From assembly GCF_003945545.1 (NCBI RefSeq), contig NZ_CP029617.1, positions 1,618,501 to 1,682,500 of the forward strand: a stretch of 64,000 nucleotides of DNA, given 5' to 3'. The position numbers and the translations under genes are program-made. The number at the start of each line of letters is the position of its first letter. The first letter of the stretch is position 1. Below, piece after piece: positions 38,710 to 47,295 of this stretch. The notes beneath the pieces were generated by a model. It saw only the letters and a program-made list of their open reading frames with translations. It was not told the DNA's origin and did not search any database. This DNA is from Streptomyces sp. WAC 01529 (GTDB taxonomy: Bacteria; Actinomycetota; Actinomycetes; Streptomycetales; Streptomycetaceae).

Positions 38710-40515
38710 GTGGCCGGGCGCATCGAGGACTACGCACTCATCGGAGACATGCAGACCGCAGCCCTGGTCTGCCGGGACGGCACAGTCGACTGGCTGTGCC
38801 TTCCCCGCTTCGACTCCCACGCCGTTTTCGCCGGCCTGTTGGGCACCGAGGAGCACGGCTTCTGGCGCCTCGGGCCCGCCTACGCACCGGATTCGCAGCC
38901 ACCCACGGCTGCTCGCCGCACCTATCGCGGCGACTCCCTGGTGCTCGAATCGGAGTGGGACACCCCCCGCGGCACCGTCCGCGTGATCGATTTCATGCCG
39001 CCGCGCGACACCGACGCCCCCCAGCTGGTGCGGATCGTCGAGGGCGTCACCGGCCGGGTGCCGATGCGCTCGGCACTGCGGATGCGTTTCAGCTACGGGC
39101 GTGTGGTGCCCTGGGTGCACAAGGTCGACGGCCGCACGGTGGCCGTCGCGGGGCCGGACTCCGTATGGCTGGATACCGACGCCGAGACCTTCGGCAAGGA
39201 CCTCACCACGTACTCGGACTTCACGGTCTCGCCGGGTGAGCGGATCGCGTTCACCATCTCGTGGCAGCCCTCGCACAAGCAGCAGCCCGCCATGCCCGAG
39301 CCCGAGGCGGCGCTCACCGCCACGGAGGACTTCTGGCGTGACTGGGTCGACCACTGCACGTACCACGGGCCCTACCGGGAGGCCGTGGTCCGCTCGCTGA
39401 TCACGCTGAAGGCGCTGACGTACGCGCCGACCGGCGGCATCGTCGCGGCGCCCACCACCTCGCTCCCCGAGGACATCGGGGGCTCGCGCAACTGGGACTA
39501 CCGCTTCACCTGGCTGCGCGACGCGGCGATCACGCTCTCGTCGCTGCTGCGCACCGGCTACCGCGAGGAGGCCCGCGCCTGGCGCGAGTGGCTGCTGCGC
39601 GCGGTGGCGGGCGACCCGGAGAACCTCCAGATCATGTACGGCATCGCGGGCGAGCGCGAGCTGGGCGAGACGGAGCTGGACTGGCTGCCCGGATACGAGG
39701 GCTCCCAGCCGGTCCGGGCGGGCAACGGCGCCGCCCACCAGCTCCAGCTCGACGTGTACGGCGAGGTCACCGAGGCGCTGCACCTGGCGCACATGACGGG
39801 CCTGGCCCGCAACGACTACGCCTCGCTGCTCCAGCTCAAGCTGATCCGCTACCTGGAGGACCACTGGGACGAGCCGGACGAGGGCATCTGGGAGGTGCGC
39901 GGCCCGCGCCGCCACTTCGTGCACTCCAAGGTGATGGCCTGGGTCGCCGTGGACCGCACCATCAAGCTCCTGGAGTCCGGGGACGCGGACGGCCCGCTGG
40001 AGAAGTGGCGCGAGCTGCGCGACGACATCCACCGGGACGTGTGTGAGAAGGGTTACGACCCCGAGCGCAACACCTTCACACAGTCCTACGGCTCCAAGGA
40101 GCTGGACGCCTCGCTGCTGCTGATCCCGCAGATGGGCTTCCTGCCGCCCGACGACAAGCGCGTCATCGGCACCATCGAGGCGATCCAGCGGGAGCTCTCG
40201 ACCTCGGACGGGTTCATCCTGCGCTATCCGACGGCCGGTGACGACGCGGGCGTGGACGGCCTGGAGGGCGACGAGGGGGCGTTCCTCGCCTGCTCGTTCT
40301 GGATGGCCGACGACCTGGCGATGATCGGCCGGGTCGACGAGGCCCGCAAGCTCTTCGAGAAGCTGCTCGCGCTCCGCAACGACCTGGGCCTGCTCGCCGA
40401 GGAGTGGGACCCGCGGCTCCAGCGCCAGGTCGGCAACTTCCCGCAGGCCTTCAGCCACGTGCCGCTGATCGACACGGCACTGCGGCTGACGGCTTCGGGG
40501 GCGTACGGCGGCTGA
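38710..40515 (+). CDS. Glycoside hydrolase family 15 protein (glucoamylase/trehalase-like)
   Basis: 601 residues. An N-terminal beta-sandwich starts GRIEDYALIGDMQTAALV. The (alpha/alpha)6 barrel has NWDYRFTWLRDAA, then GIWEVRGPRRHFVHSK with catalytic acid Glu about 395, and LLAEEWDP with the catalytic base near 564. No signal peptide, so it acts in the cytoplasm, probably on alpha-glucosides such as trehalose or maltooligosaccharides. I chose the GTG at 38710, behind GGAG at 6-nt spacing, over GTG 38686 or ATG 38704. Its stop is one base from the convergent permease stop. Confidence 0.85.
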   Translation: MAGRIEDYALIGDMQTAALVCRDGTVDWLCLPRFDSHAVFAGLLGTEEHGFWRLGPAYAPDSQPPTAARRTYRGDSLVLESEWDTPRGTVRVIDFMPPRDTDAPQLVRIVEGVTGRVPMRSALRMRFSYGRVVPWVHKVDGRTVAVAGPDSVWLDTDAETFGKDLTTYSDFTVSPGERIAFTISWQPSHKQQPAMPEPEAALTATEDFWRDWVDHCTYHGPYREAVVRSLITLKALTYAPTGGIVAAPTTSLPEDIGGSRNWDYRFTWLRDAAITLSSLLRTGYREEARAWREWLLRAVAGDPENLQIMYGIAGERELGETELDWLPGYEGSQPVRAGNGAAHQLQLDVYGEVTEALHLAHMTGLARNDYASLLQLKLIRYLEDHWDEPDEGIWEVRGPRRHFVHSKVMAWVAVDRTIKLLESGDADGPLEKWRELRDDIHRDVCEKGYDPERNTFTQSYGSKELDASLLLIPQMGFLPPDDKRVIGTIEAIQRELSTSDGFILRYPTAGDDAGVDGLEGDEGAFLACSFWMADDLAMIGRVDEARKLFEKLLALRNDLGLLAEEWDPRLQRQVGNFPQAFSHVPLIDTALRLTASGAYGG

Positions 40516-40525
40516 CCTAGGTCAG
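40512..40525. repeat. 14-bp palindrome over both stop codons
   Basis: CTGACCTAGGTCAG is a perfect palindrome containing the TGA of the GH15 gene and the complement of the TAG of the permease gene. It may be chance packing of two convergent stops. Confidence 0.6.
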
Positions 40526-42022
40526 AAGCGGGTCGGTGCGCTCGGCCGCGTCCTCCAGGACGACGCGGCCGATCACCTCGTACCGCAGGGGCCTGCGGGC
40601 CTTCAGGTACGCGCCCAGGGCGAGGCCGCCGGTGAAGACGAGGCCGATGATCCACGGGATGGCCTTGAACAGCAGCGAGTCCGCCGCCGAACCCGCCGCG
40701 GTGTCCATGTTGATCACCAGCAGGACCACCACGGCGATCATCCCGACACCCCCGAGGAGCGGCGCCACCAGCGTCTTGAACCAGTGCCGGTCCTCGGGGT
40801 GGTTGCGCCGGAAGTAGCCGATCACGGCGAACGAGCAGAGCGTCTGCACGATGAGGATCGCCATCGTGCCGAGGATCGCCAGCAGCGTGTACAGATGGAT
40901 GTACGGGTCCTGGCCGGTCAGCCAGAAGGCGGCCACCAGGGCGACGGCGATGACGGACTGGACGTACGAGGCGATGTACGGGGAGCCGTGCGCGGGGTGG
41001 GTGCGGCCGAGGGCGGGGTGCAGGAAGCCCTCGCGCCCGATCGCGTACAGATAGCGCGACGCGCACTGGTGGAAGGCCATCCCGCAGGCGAACGAGCCCG
41101 TGATCAGCAGCCACTGGAAGGCGTCCACCGCCCACGCGCCGATGAAGCTGTGCGCGGGGTCGAAGAACAGGTCGAGCGGGGTGGCCGACCGGGAGATCTC
41201 CACCGAGCCGGACAGGCCGTTGCCCGCGATCGTCATCCAGGAGACGTAGATGTAGAAGACGCCGACACCGACGACCGAGATGAGGGTCGCGCGCGGGATG
41301 ACGCGCTTGGGGTCGCGGGACTCCTCGCCGTACATCGCCGTCGACTCGAATCCCACCCACGACCAGAAGGCGAAGAAGAGGCCGAGCCCGGCGGAGGTGC
41401 CGGTGAAGGCGTTCTGGGGGTTGAGGGGCTCGACGGGTATGCCGTCGGGGCCGCCCCCGTGGAGCAGCACGGCGGTGGCGACCGCGAAGAGGACGGCGAT
41501 CTCCGCGACGAGCATCACGCCGAGCGCCTTCGCGGTGAGGTTGATGTCGAAGTACGCGAGGACGGCCGTGGCGGCGAGCATCGCGGCCGCGTAGACGATC
41601 CACGGCAGGTCGAGGCCGAGCTGGTCCTCCACGGTGGTCTGCGCGAAGTACGCGAAGACGCCGACGATCGACGCCTCGAAGACGATGTACGCGAGGACGG
41701 CGAGCATCCCCGAGGCCATGCCCGCGATGCGGCCGAGGCCGTGCGAGATGTAGCCGTAGAAGGCACCGGCGGCGGTGATCCGCTTGGCCATGGCGACGTA
41801 ACCGACGGAGAAGACCGTCAGGACGAGCGTCGCGAAGAGGTAGCCGGCGGGGGCACCGGTGCCGTTGCCCGCGCCGACGGCGATCGGGAGGTTGCCGGTC
41901 ATGGCGGTGATCGGCGCGGCGGTGGCGACCGCCATGAAGACGACGCCGACGATGCCGACGGAGTTCGCCTTGAGGCGGTGGACCTCGGGTGTGCTCGGTT
42001 GCTCTGACATGTGATCGGGCAT
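40517..42022 (-). CDS. APC-family amino acid permease
   Basis: 501 residues, 12 hydrophobic segments. NSVGIVGVVFMAVATAAPITAMTGNLP is the family entry; GLGLFFAFWSWVGFESTAMYGEESRDPKRVIPRA is the central consensus. These are proton-coupled amino acid or polyamine importers. The start is ambiguous (42022, 42010, or GTG 42031); ATG 42022 has AGGG upstream. It is divergent from a PucR regulator that likely controls it through twin palindromes. Confidence 0.9.
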   Translation of the reverse strand: MPDHMSEQPSTPEVHRLKANSVGIVGVVFMAVATAAPITAMTGNLPIAVGAGNGTGAPAGYLFATLVLTVFSVGYVAMAKRITAAGAFYGYISHGLGRIAGMASGMLAVLAYIVFEASIVGVFAYFAQTTVEDQLGLDLPWIVYAAAMLAATAVLAYFDINLTAKALGVMLVAEIAVLFAVATAVLLHGGGPDGIPVEPLNPQNAFTGTSAGLGLFFAFWSWVGFESTAMYGEESRDPKRVIPRATLISVVGVGVFYIYVSWMTIAGNGLSGSVEISRSATPLDLFFDPAHSFIGAWAVDAFQWLLITGSFACGMAFHQCASRYLYAIGREGFLHPALGRTHPAHGSPYIASYVQSVIAVALVAAFWLTGQDPYIHLYTLLAILGTMAILIVQTLCSFAVIGYFRRNHPEDRHWFKTLVAPLLGGVGMIAVVVLLVINMDTAAGSAADSLLFKAIPWIIGLVFTGGLALGAYLKARRPLRYEVIGRVVLEDAAERTDPLLT

Positions 42023-42059
42023 GGCGGGCACCCTGCCCGCGACGTGACGTACGCCACAA

Positions 42060-42106
42060 GCGACAGGGGGTCGCGCAATTTCCGCCCGGAGGCGACGAGT
42101 TGTCGC
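42060..42106. promoter_or_regulatory. Twin palindromes GCGAC-N5-GTCGC between permease and pucR
   Basis: GCGAC-AGGGG-GTCGC (42060-42074) and GCGAC-GAGTT-GTCGC (42092-42106) share the same half-sites and spacing. Their centres are 32 bp apart, close to three helical turns. Their location between the divergent APC permease and pucR starts fits cooperative binding by PucR. Confidence 0.65.
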
Positions 42107-42183
42107 CCCGCCGGGTGCCGCCGCGAGCCGCCGTGACCGGTCGGAGATGTTCCGGTGCCGCGCGCCCCGGTAGCGTCCGCGCC

Positions 42184-43827
42184 ATGGACAGTCAGGGCAC
42201 TCAGGGCGGCATCACCGTGCGGCGCGCGCTGGAACTTCCGGGGCTGCGCGGCGGGCTCCCCGAGGTCGTCGCGGGCGCGGACCGGCTCCAGCGGACGGTG
42301 CGGTGGGTGCACGCGGGCGAGGTGCCGAACATCGCCTCGCTGCTCAAGGGCGGCGAGCTGCTGCTCACCACCGGGCTCGGGCTCGGGGCGCGCCCGGCCG
42401 AGCAGCGCGCCTACGTGCGCAAGCTCGCCGAGCGGGGCATCGCGGCGCTCGTCGTCGAGCTGGGGCCGCGCTTCGCACGGCTTCCCGCCGCGATCGTGGA
42501 GACCGCGCGGGCCGCCGGGCTCCCGCTGGTGCAGCTGCACCGCGAGGTGCCGTTCGTGACGGTCACCGAAGAGGTCCACACGGAGATCGTCAACGGCCAC
42601 TACGCGCTGCTCCAGCAGGCCGAGGAGGTGCACAGGCGGTGCACGGAGGCGCTGCTGGGCGGCGGCGGCATCCCCCAAGTCCTCTCCATCCTCGCGGAGT
42701 TCAGCGGCAACCCGGTCTTCCTCGAGACGGCCGACGGGCAGCTGCTCTACGCGGCCGCGGCGGGCACGGAGTGCGCGGATCCGCTCCAGGTGTGGGAGGG
42801 GCTGCGCGGGCGGACCGTCGAGCGGGACGGTCCGCCCGCAGGGGCGGTCCTCGTCGACGTGCCGGGCGGCGGGCCCGGCGCGGGCTCGGTGCGGGCCCGG
42901 CTCGTGCTGCTCGCGGTGGAGGCGGCGCCGCTGCCGGTGCACCGCATCGCGGCGGAGCGGGCGGCGAGCAGTCTGGCGGTGGTGCTGATGCAGGCCCGCC
43001 AGGAGGAGGAGCTGGCGGCGCGCGGCCGCGGTGACTTCCTGACCGACCTCGCGGAGGGACGGATCGAGGCCGACGACGCCCCGGCGCAGGCCCGCGTCCT
43101 CGGCTTCAGGCCGGGCCCCGAGGGGAGCCCGCTGCTGCCGGTGGTGATGCGGCTCGCGGACGGCCTGCCGACCGGGGGCGGCTGGGCGGTGCTCGCGCGG
43201 GCGGTCGCGGAGGAGCTGGCGTCCGTGGGCGTACCGGCGCTCCTTGGCGTACGTCCCGTCGAGGGCCGGGTGCCCCTGCTCCTCGGCCTGCGCTCGGAGA
43301 GCGAGCGGACCGCGGTGGCCGACCGGGTCGCGGCGGCGCTGCGGGCGGGCGTAGAGCGGGCGGGGATGCAGCGGCCCGGGGCGCAGCCGCCGGTCGTCGT
43401 GGTCGGCGTCGCGGGCGGCTGGGCGGCAGCGTCGGCGGGGCTGCGGCACGCGGCGGAGGCGGCGACGGCCGCGCAGGGCCTGACGGACCGCCCCTGGTAC
43501 GACGCGCGGCGCCTCGACATCGACCTGCTGCTGTGGCGGCTGCACCGCCATGACGAGGACGGGGTCCTCGCGGCGTTCGTGGACCGCGCGATCGGCCCGC
43601 TGCGCGCCCACGACCAGCGCTCGAAGCCGCCGCTCCTGCCCACGCTCCAGACGTTCCTGGCGCATGCGGGCCGCAAGGCGGAGACGGCGCGCGAGCTGCA
43701 TCTGAACCGGCAGACGCTCTACAACCGCCTGGCCCGGATCAGCGAGCTGCTCGGCACGGACCTCGACGACCCGCAGACGGTCCTCGCGCTGAGCCTGGCG
43801 CTGCGGGCGCGCAGGCATGTGACGTAG
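42184..43827 (+). CDS. pucR: PucR-family transcriptional regulator
   Basis: 547 residues. An N-terminal PucR domain (VRRALELPGLRGGLPEVVAGA) is followed by a GGDEF-like CdaR domain and the C-terminal PucR helix-turn-helix: FLAHAGRKAETARELHLNRQTLYNRLARISELLG. Relatives regulate purine or amino acid catabolism and respond to metabolites. ATG start MDSQGTQGG. Divergent from the permease gene, with matching operator candidates between them. The symbol denotes the family, not a proven role in purine use. Confidence 0.85.
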   Translation: MDSQGTQGGITVRRALELPGLRGGLPEVVAGADRLQRTVRWVHAGEVPNIASLLKGGELLLTTGLGLGARPAEQRAYVRKLAERGIAALVVELGPRFARLPAAIVETARAAGLPLVQLHREVPFVTVTEEVHTEIVNGHYALLQQAEEVHRRCTEALLGGGGIPQVLSILAEFSGNPVFLETADGQLLYAAAAGTECADPLQVWEGLRGRTVERDGPPAGAVLVDVPGGGPGAGSVRARLVLLAVEAAPLPVHRIAAERAASSLAVVLMQARQEEELAARGRGDFLTDLAEGRIEADDAPAQARVLGFRPGPEGSPLLPVVMRLADGLPTGGGWAVLARAVAEELASVGVPALLGVRPVEGRVPLLLGLRSESERTAVADRVAAALRAGVERAGMQRPGAQPPVVVVGVAGGWAAASAGLRHAAEAATAAQGLTDRPWYDARRLDIDLLLWRLHRHDEDGVLAAFVDRAIGPLRAHDQRSKPPLLPTLQTFLAHAGRKAETARELHLNRQTLYNRLARISELLGTDLDDPQTVLALSLALRARRHVT

Positions 43828-43875
43828 GGCTCTCTCAGTTGAGGGCTCTGTCGGCTGTAGGGCTCCCTCAGCTGT
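43826..43875. repeat. Three imperfect 16-17 bp repeats at the pucR/GT4 3' ends
   Basis: AGGGCTCTCTCAGTTG, AGGGCTCTGTCGGCTGT and AGGGCTCCCTCAGCTGT follow one another. The first overlaps the pucR stop and the last the stop of the convergent glycosyltransferase gene. Simple tandem duplication in the spacer. Confidence 0.7.
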
Positions 43876-45037
43876 ACGGCACCGGCTGCGTCAACTCGTC
43901 GTAGACGCTGAGGACTTGGGCCACCGTCTCGTCCTCGGTCGGCCAGGTGGCGGCCTGAGCCGTGCCCCTGTCCCTCAGCTCCGCCCTGCGGACCGGGTCG
44001 GCGAGCAGGCGGACGACGGCGGTGGCGAGGGCCGCGGGGTCTTCGCGGGGGACGAGTTCGGCGCCGTCGCCGACGAGTTCGGGGACGCCGTCCACCGCGG
44101 CGGCCACGAGCGGCACGCGCGCGTGCAGGGCCTCCTGGGCGAGGACGGGGCGGGAGTCCGGGCTGCCGGGCAGTACCGCGAGGTCGGCGGCGGCGAGGAG
44201 TTCGGGGACGTCGTCGCGGCGTCCGACGAGACGGACCGGGAGCTGCTCGTCCTCGATGCGGTGCTGGAGGGCGGCCCGCTCCGGGCCCTCCCCCGCGACG
44301 ACGAGGAGCGGCAGCGGGTCCAGGTGCCGCCACGCGCGCGTGGCGTCCAGGAGTACGTCGTAGCCGCGCCCCCGCTCCAGGGCGCCGACGGCGAGGACCA
44401 ACGGGCGGTCCACGGCGCCCAGTTCGGCGCGGGCCTTGTGGAGGCGGCGGTCCGGCTCCTCCTCCGCTTCCTCGGGGAGTCCCCTCCGGCGGGGCACGGG
44501 CAGCACGACCGCGGCGAGGCGGGCGTCCCTCGCGCCCGACCTGCGGGCCCGGTCGACGAGGTCGGATGAGGCGCCGAGGACCACGGTGGCGGTCTTGGCG
44601 ACGCGCCGCTCCAGCATGCGCAGGACCCGGGCGCGGGCGCCCGCCGCATGGGCGTGGGCGTGGTGGTGCCAGGTGACGACGAGCGGGGTGCGGCGCCCGG
44701 TGAGCGCCAGGACGGCACGGAAGGCGGCGTGCAGGCCGTGCGCGTGTACGAGGTCGGCGTCGGCGCAGGCCACGCGGAGTGCGGCCACCGACGCGGGGTC
44801 GCCGCTGCGGGGCACGTGGACGTGGCGGGCGCCCGTGCCGGTGAAGTCGTAGGCGCGGACGGCCTCCTCGGGGGCGCATACGGTGACCCGCACCCCCCGG
44901 GCGGCGAGGCCCGCGGCCAGCGATCTGACGTGGGCGCAGCTGCCCGCGCCGGCGCCGCCGAGTACCTGAACGGTGTGCAGCGGCGTCTGTCCGTGCGGTG
45001 TCTGTCCGTGCGGCGAGTGGCTGCTCACGTGGCTCAC
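43868..45037 (-). CDS. GT4-family glycosyltransferase
   Basis: 389 residues, GT-B fold. VQVLGGAGAGSCAHVRSLAAGL opens the acceptor domain; VHAHGLHAAFRAVL and AVGALERGRGYDVLLDATRAW lie in the two halves, and GSPDSRPVLAQEALHARVPLVAA is the EX7E region. A HGQTPHGQT repeat precedes the fold. GTG start behind AGGAG at 10 nt. Sits between pucR and recN; acceptor unknown. Confidence 0.85.
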   Translation of the reverse strand: MSHVSSHSPHGQTPHGQTPLHTVQVLGGAGAGSCAHVRSLAAGLAARGVRVTVCAPEEAVRAYDFTGTGARHVHVPRSGDPASVAALRVACADADLVHAHGLHAAFRAVLALTGRRTPLVVTWHHHAHAHAAGARARVLRMLERRVAKTATVVLGASSDLVDRARRSGARDARLAAVVLPVPRRRGLPEEAEEEPDRRLHKARAELGAVDRPLVLAVGALERGRGYDVLLDATRAWRHLDPLPLLVVAGEGPERAALQHRIEDEQLPVRLVGRRDDVPELLAAADLAVLPGSPDSRPVLAQEALHARVPLVAAAVDGVPELVGDGAELVPREDPAALATAVVRLLADPVRRAELRDRGTAQAATWPTEDETVAQVLSVYDELTQPVPYS

Positions 45038-45188
45038 GCGGCCGGGGCTCCTGAGTCTGCGGCGGGCGGTTCCGCCAAGGATGCCAGCCGGGGTGCCGTT
45101 CCGGCACCGGCGAAAGGTCACTTCCGTGCGGGGTCAGCCAAGTCTCTCGGCGCAATCACCCACACGGGTGAGGTGTAGCGCCCCGTAA

Positions 45189-45303
45189 GGGGCGCGGGGA
45201 ACTGCGCGAGCAACCACGAAAAACCCGCAGACGCGTCTGCTCAGTGACTCGGCAGACGCGTCTGCGGCTTTTCGTGGGCTGAGCGCGCAGTTCCCCGCGC
45301 CCC
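45189..45303. repeat. 115-bp near-perfect palindrome in the GT4/recN gap
   Basis: The outer arms (45189-45208 and 45284-45303) are perfect 20-bp complements. Inner arms match at CCACGAAAAA/CTTTTCGTGG and at GCAGACGCGTCTGC, which is itself a palindrome and occurs on both sides (45227 and 45252). The loop is about 11 nt. It lies in the 3' tail of recN. The outer arm recurs exactly at 48683-48702 after a permease gene. Confidence 0.9.
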
Positions 45304-45328
45304 CTAGGGGGCTTCACGCGAGGGTGCC

Positions 45329-47068
45329 TTAACCGTCCGACCTAGCGGTAGCGAGGAGTTCCTCGGCGTGGGCCCGTGCCGTTTCCGAGTCCTCCTGGCC
45401 CGCCAGCATCCGTGACAGTTCCCGCACCCGGTCCTCGCCCTCCAGGACCTGGACCCCGGAGCGCGTCACCATGCCGTCGTTGGTCTTCTCGACCAGCAAC
45501 TGCCGGTCGGCGAAGGCCGCGACCTGCGGAAGGTGCGTGACGACCACGACCTGCGCCGACTTGGCCAGCCGCGCGAGGCGTCGGCCGATCTCGACCGCCG
45601 CCTTGCCGCCGACGCCCGCGTCGACCTCGTCGAAGAGGTACGTCGGGACGGGGTCCGTGCCCGCGAAGACCACCTCGACGGCGAGCATCACCCGCGACAG
45701 CTCACCGCCCGACGCCCCCTTGGCGATCGGCCGGGCGGGCGCGCCGGGGTGCGGGGCGAGGAGGAGTTCCACCTCGTCGACGCCCGCGGGGCCGTAGGCG
45801 ACCGTACGGCCGTCGACGACCACGCCGTCGGACCCCTCGGGAACCTCCGTGCTGCTGATGGCGATCGACACGCGCGCGTGGGGCATCGCCAGCGAGGCGA
45901 GCTCTTCGGTGACGGCCGCCGCGAACCGCGAGGCCGCCTCCTGTCGCGCGTCGGTCAGCGTCTGCGCGAGCCCCGCGAGTTCGGCCCGCAGCGCGTCCCG
46001 CTCCGCGACCAGCTCGTCCAGCCGGTCGTCGTCGCCCTCCAGCTCGCTCAGGCGCGCGGCGCCCTCCTCGGCCCAGGCGAGCACGGCGTCGATGTCGGCG
46101 CCGTACTTCCGGGTGAGCTGGGTCAGCGCGGCACGGCGCTCCTCGACCGCGGCGAGCCGCAGCGGGTCGGCGTCCAGGTCGTCCGCGTACCCGGCGAGTT
46201 CGCCCGCCACGTCGCTCAGCAGGATCCCGATCTCGCCGAGCCGGTCGGCGAGCGCGGAGAGGGCCGGGTCGTGGGTCCGTACGGCCTCAAGGGCCCTGGA
46301 GGCCCCCGCGACGAGCGTGGAGGCGTCGACGACCTCCGGGTCCTCGGGGTTGCCCGCGAGGGCGGCGTGCGCGGACGTGGCGGCGGAGGCGAGTGCCTCC
46401 GCGTGGCCGAGCCGCTCGGCCTCGGCGGCCAGTTCGGTGTCCTCGCCCTCGCGCGGTTCGACGCCCCCGATCTCCTCCAGGCCGAAGCGCAGCAGGTCCG
46501 CCTCCTGGGCCCGCTCCCGCGCGCGCGTGGTGATCTCGTCGACCTCGGCGGTGACGGCCCGCAGCCTTCGGTAGGCGGCCGTGTACTTGGCGAGCGGCAC
46601 GGCGACCGCGTCGCCCGCGTACCGGTCGAGGGCGCCGCGCTGCCTGGCGGGCTTCAGCAGGCCCTGCTGATCGGTCTGGCCGTGCACGGCGACCAGGTCG
46701 TCGGCGAGTTCGGAGAGCAGGCCCACCGGCACCGAGCGCCCGCCGAGGTGCGCCCGGGAGCGCCCTTCGGCGGAGACGGTACGGCTGATGAGCAGCGCCC
46801 CGTCGTCCAGTTCGGCCCCGGCCTCCTCCGCCCGCACGGCCGCCGACGAGTCGGCGGGCACGGCGAGCCGGCCCTCCACCACCGCCGCCTTCGCGCCGAT
46901 CCGCACCAGGGCGGGGTCCGCGCGCCCGCCGAGCAGCAGGCCAAGGCTCGTGACCACCATCGTCTTGCCCGCGCCGGTCTCACCCGTCACGGCGGTGAAC
47001 CCTGGTGACAGCTCGACGACCGCGTCGTCGATGACTCCGAGCGACCGTATCCGCATCTCCTCCAACAC
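45329..47068 (-). CDS. recN: DNA repair ATPase RecN
   Basis: 579 residues, SMC-like. TAVTGETGAGKTMVVTSLGLLLGGRAD is the Walker A head; ISRTVSAEGRSRAHLGGRSVPV and HGQTDQQGLL follow; a coiled-coil middle is rich in Ala/Glu/Arg; GASGGELSRVMLAVEVV and TYLFDEVDAGVGG are the C-terminal ABC signature and Walker B. RecN helps double-strand break repair. GTG start behind AAGG. No LexA box found. The usual neighbour nadK is 1.8 kb away. Confidence 0.95.
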   Translation of the reverse strand: MLEEMRIRSLGVIDDAVVELSPGFTAVTGETGAGKTMVVTSLGLLLGGRADPALVRIGAKAAVVEGRLAVPADSSAAVRAEEAGAELDDGALLISRTVSAEGRSRAHLGGRSVPVGLLSELADDLVAVHGQTDQQGLLKPARQRGALDRYAGDAVAVPLAKYTAAYRRLRAVTAEVDEITTRARERAQEADLLRFGLEEIGGVEPREGEDTELAAEAERLGHAEALASAATSAHAALAGNPEDPEVVDASTLVAGASRALEAVRTHDPALSALADRLGEIGILLSDVAGELAGYADDLDADPLRLAAVEERRAALTQLTRKYGADIDAVLAWAEEGAARLSELEGDDDRLDELVAERDALRAELAGLAQTLTDARQEAASRFAAAVTEELASLAMPHARVSIAISSTEVPEGSDGVVVDGRTVAYGPAGVDEVELLLAPHPGAPARPIAKGASGGELSRVMLAVEVVFAGTDPVPTYLFDEVDAGVGGKAAVEIGRRLARLAKSAQVVVVTHLPQVAAFADRQLLVEKTNDGMVTRSGVQVLEGEDRVRELSRMLAGQEDSETARAHAEELLATARSDG

Positions 47069-47295
47069 GGACACGACCTTACGAGGTCGGCGGCCCGGTC
47101 TGCGACGGGCCCTCGGCTCCTTCCGCGAAGGCGCAGGTGACGGCGGCGCCCCGGCGCCCACTGTCACCCGCGGGAGTGGGCCGCGCACGGGTCCCTCACG
47201 GAAGCCGCGCACGGGACCGTGCGGCGGGGGTGGGGTTATCCCCAGCAAGATCCACCGGCCCGCCGCATGGCCCCCTCCCCGCCCCCGCGGCGACC

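Noticed and set aside
45189..45303. Insertion sequence or transposon end
   Set aside because: No transposase gene nearby and no clear target-site duplication.
47069..47295. LexA/SOS box in front of recN
   Set aside because: No CGAAC-N4-GTTCG-like palindrome is present in the gap.
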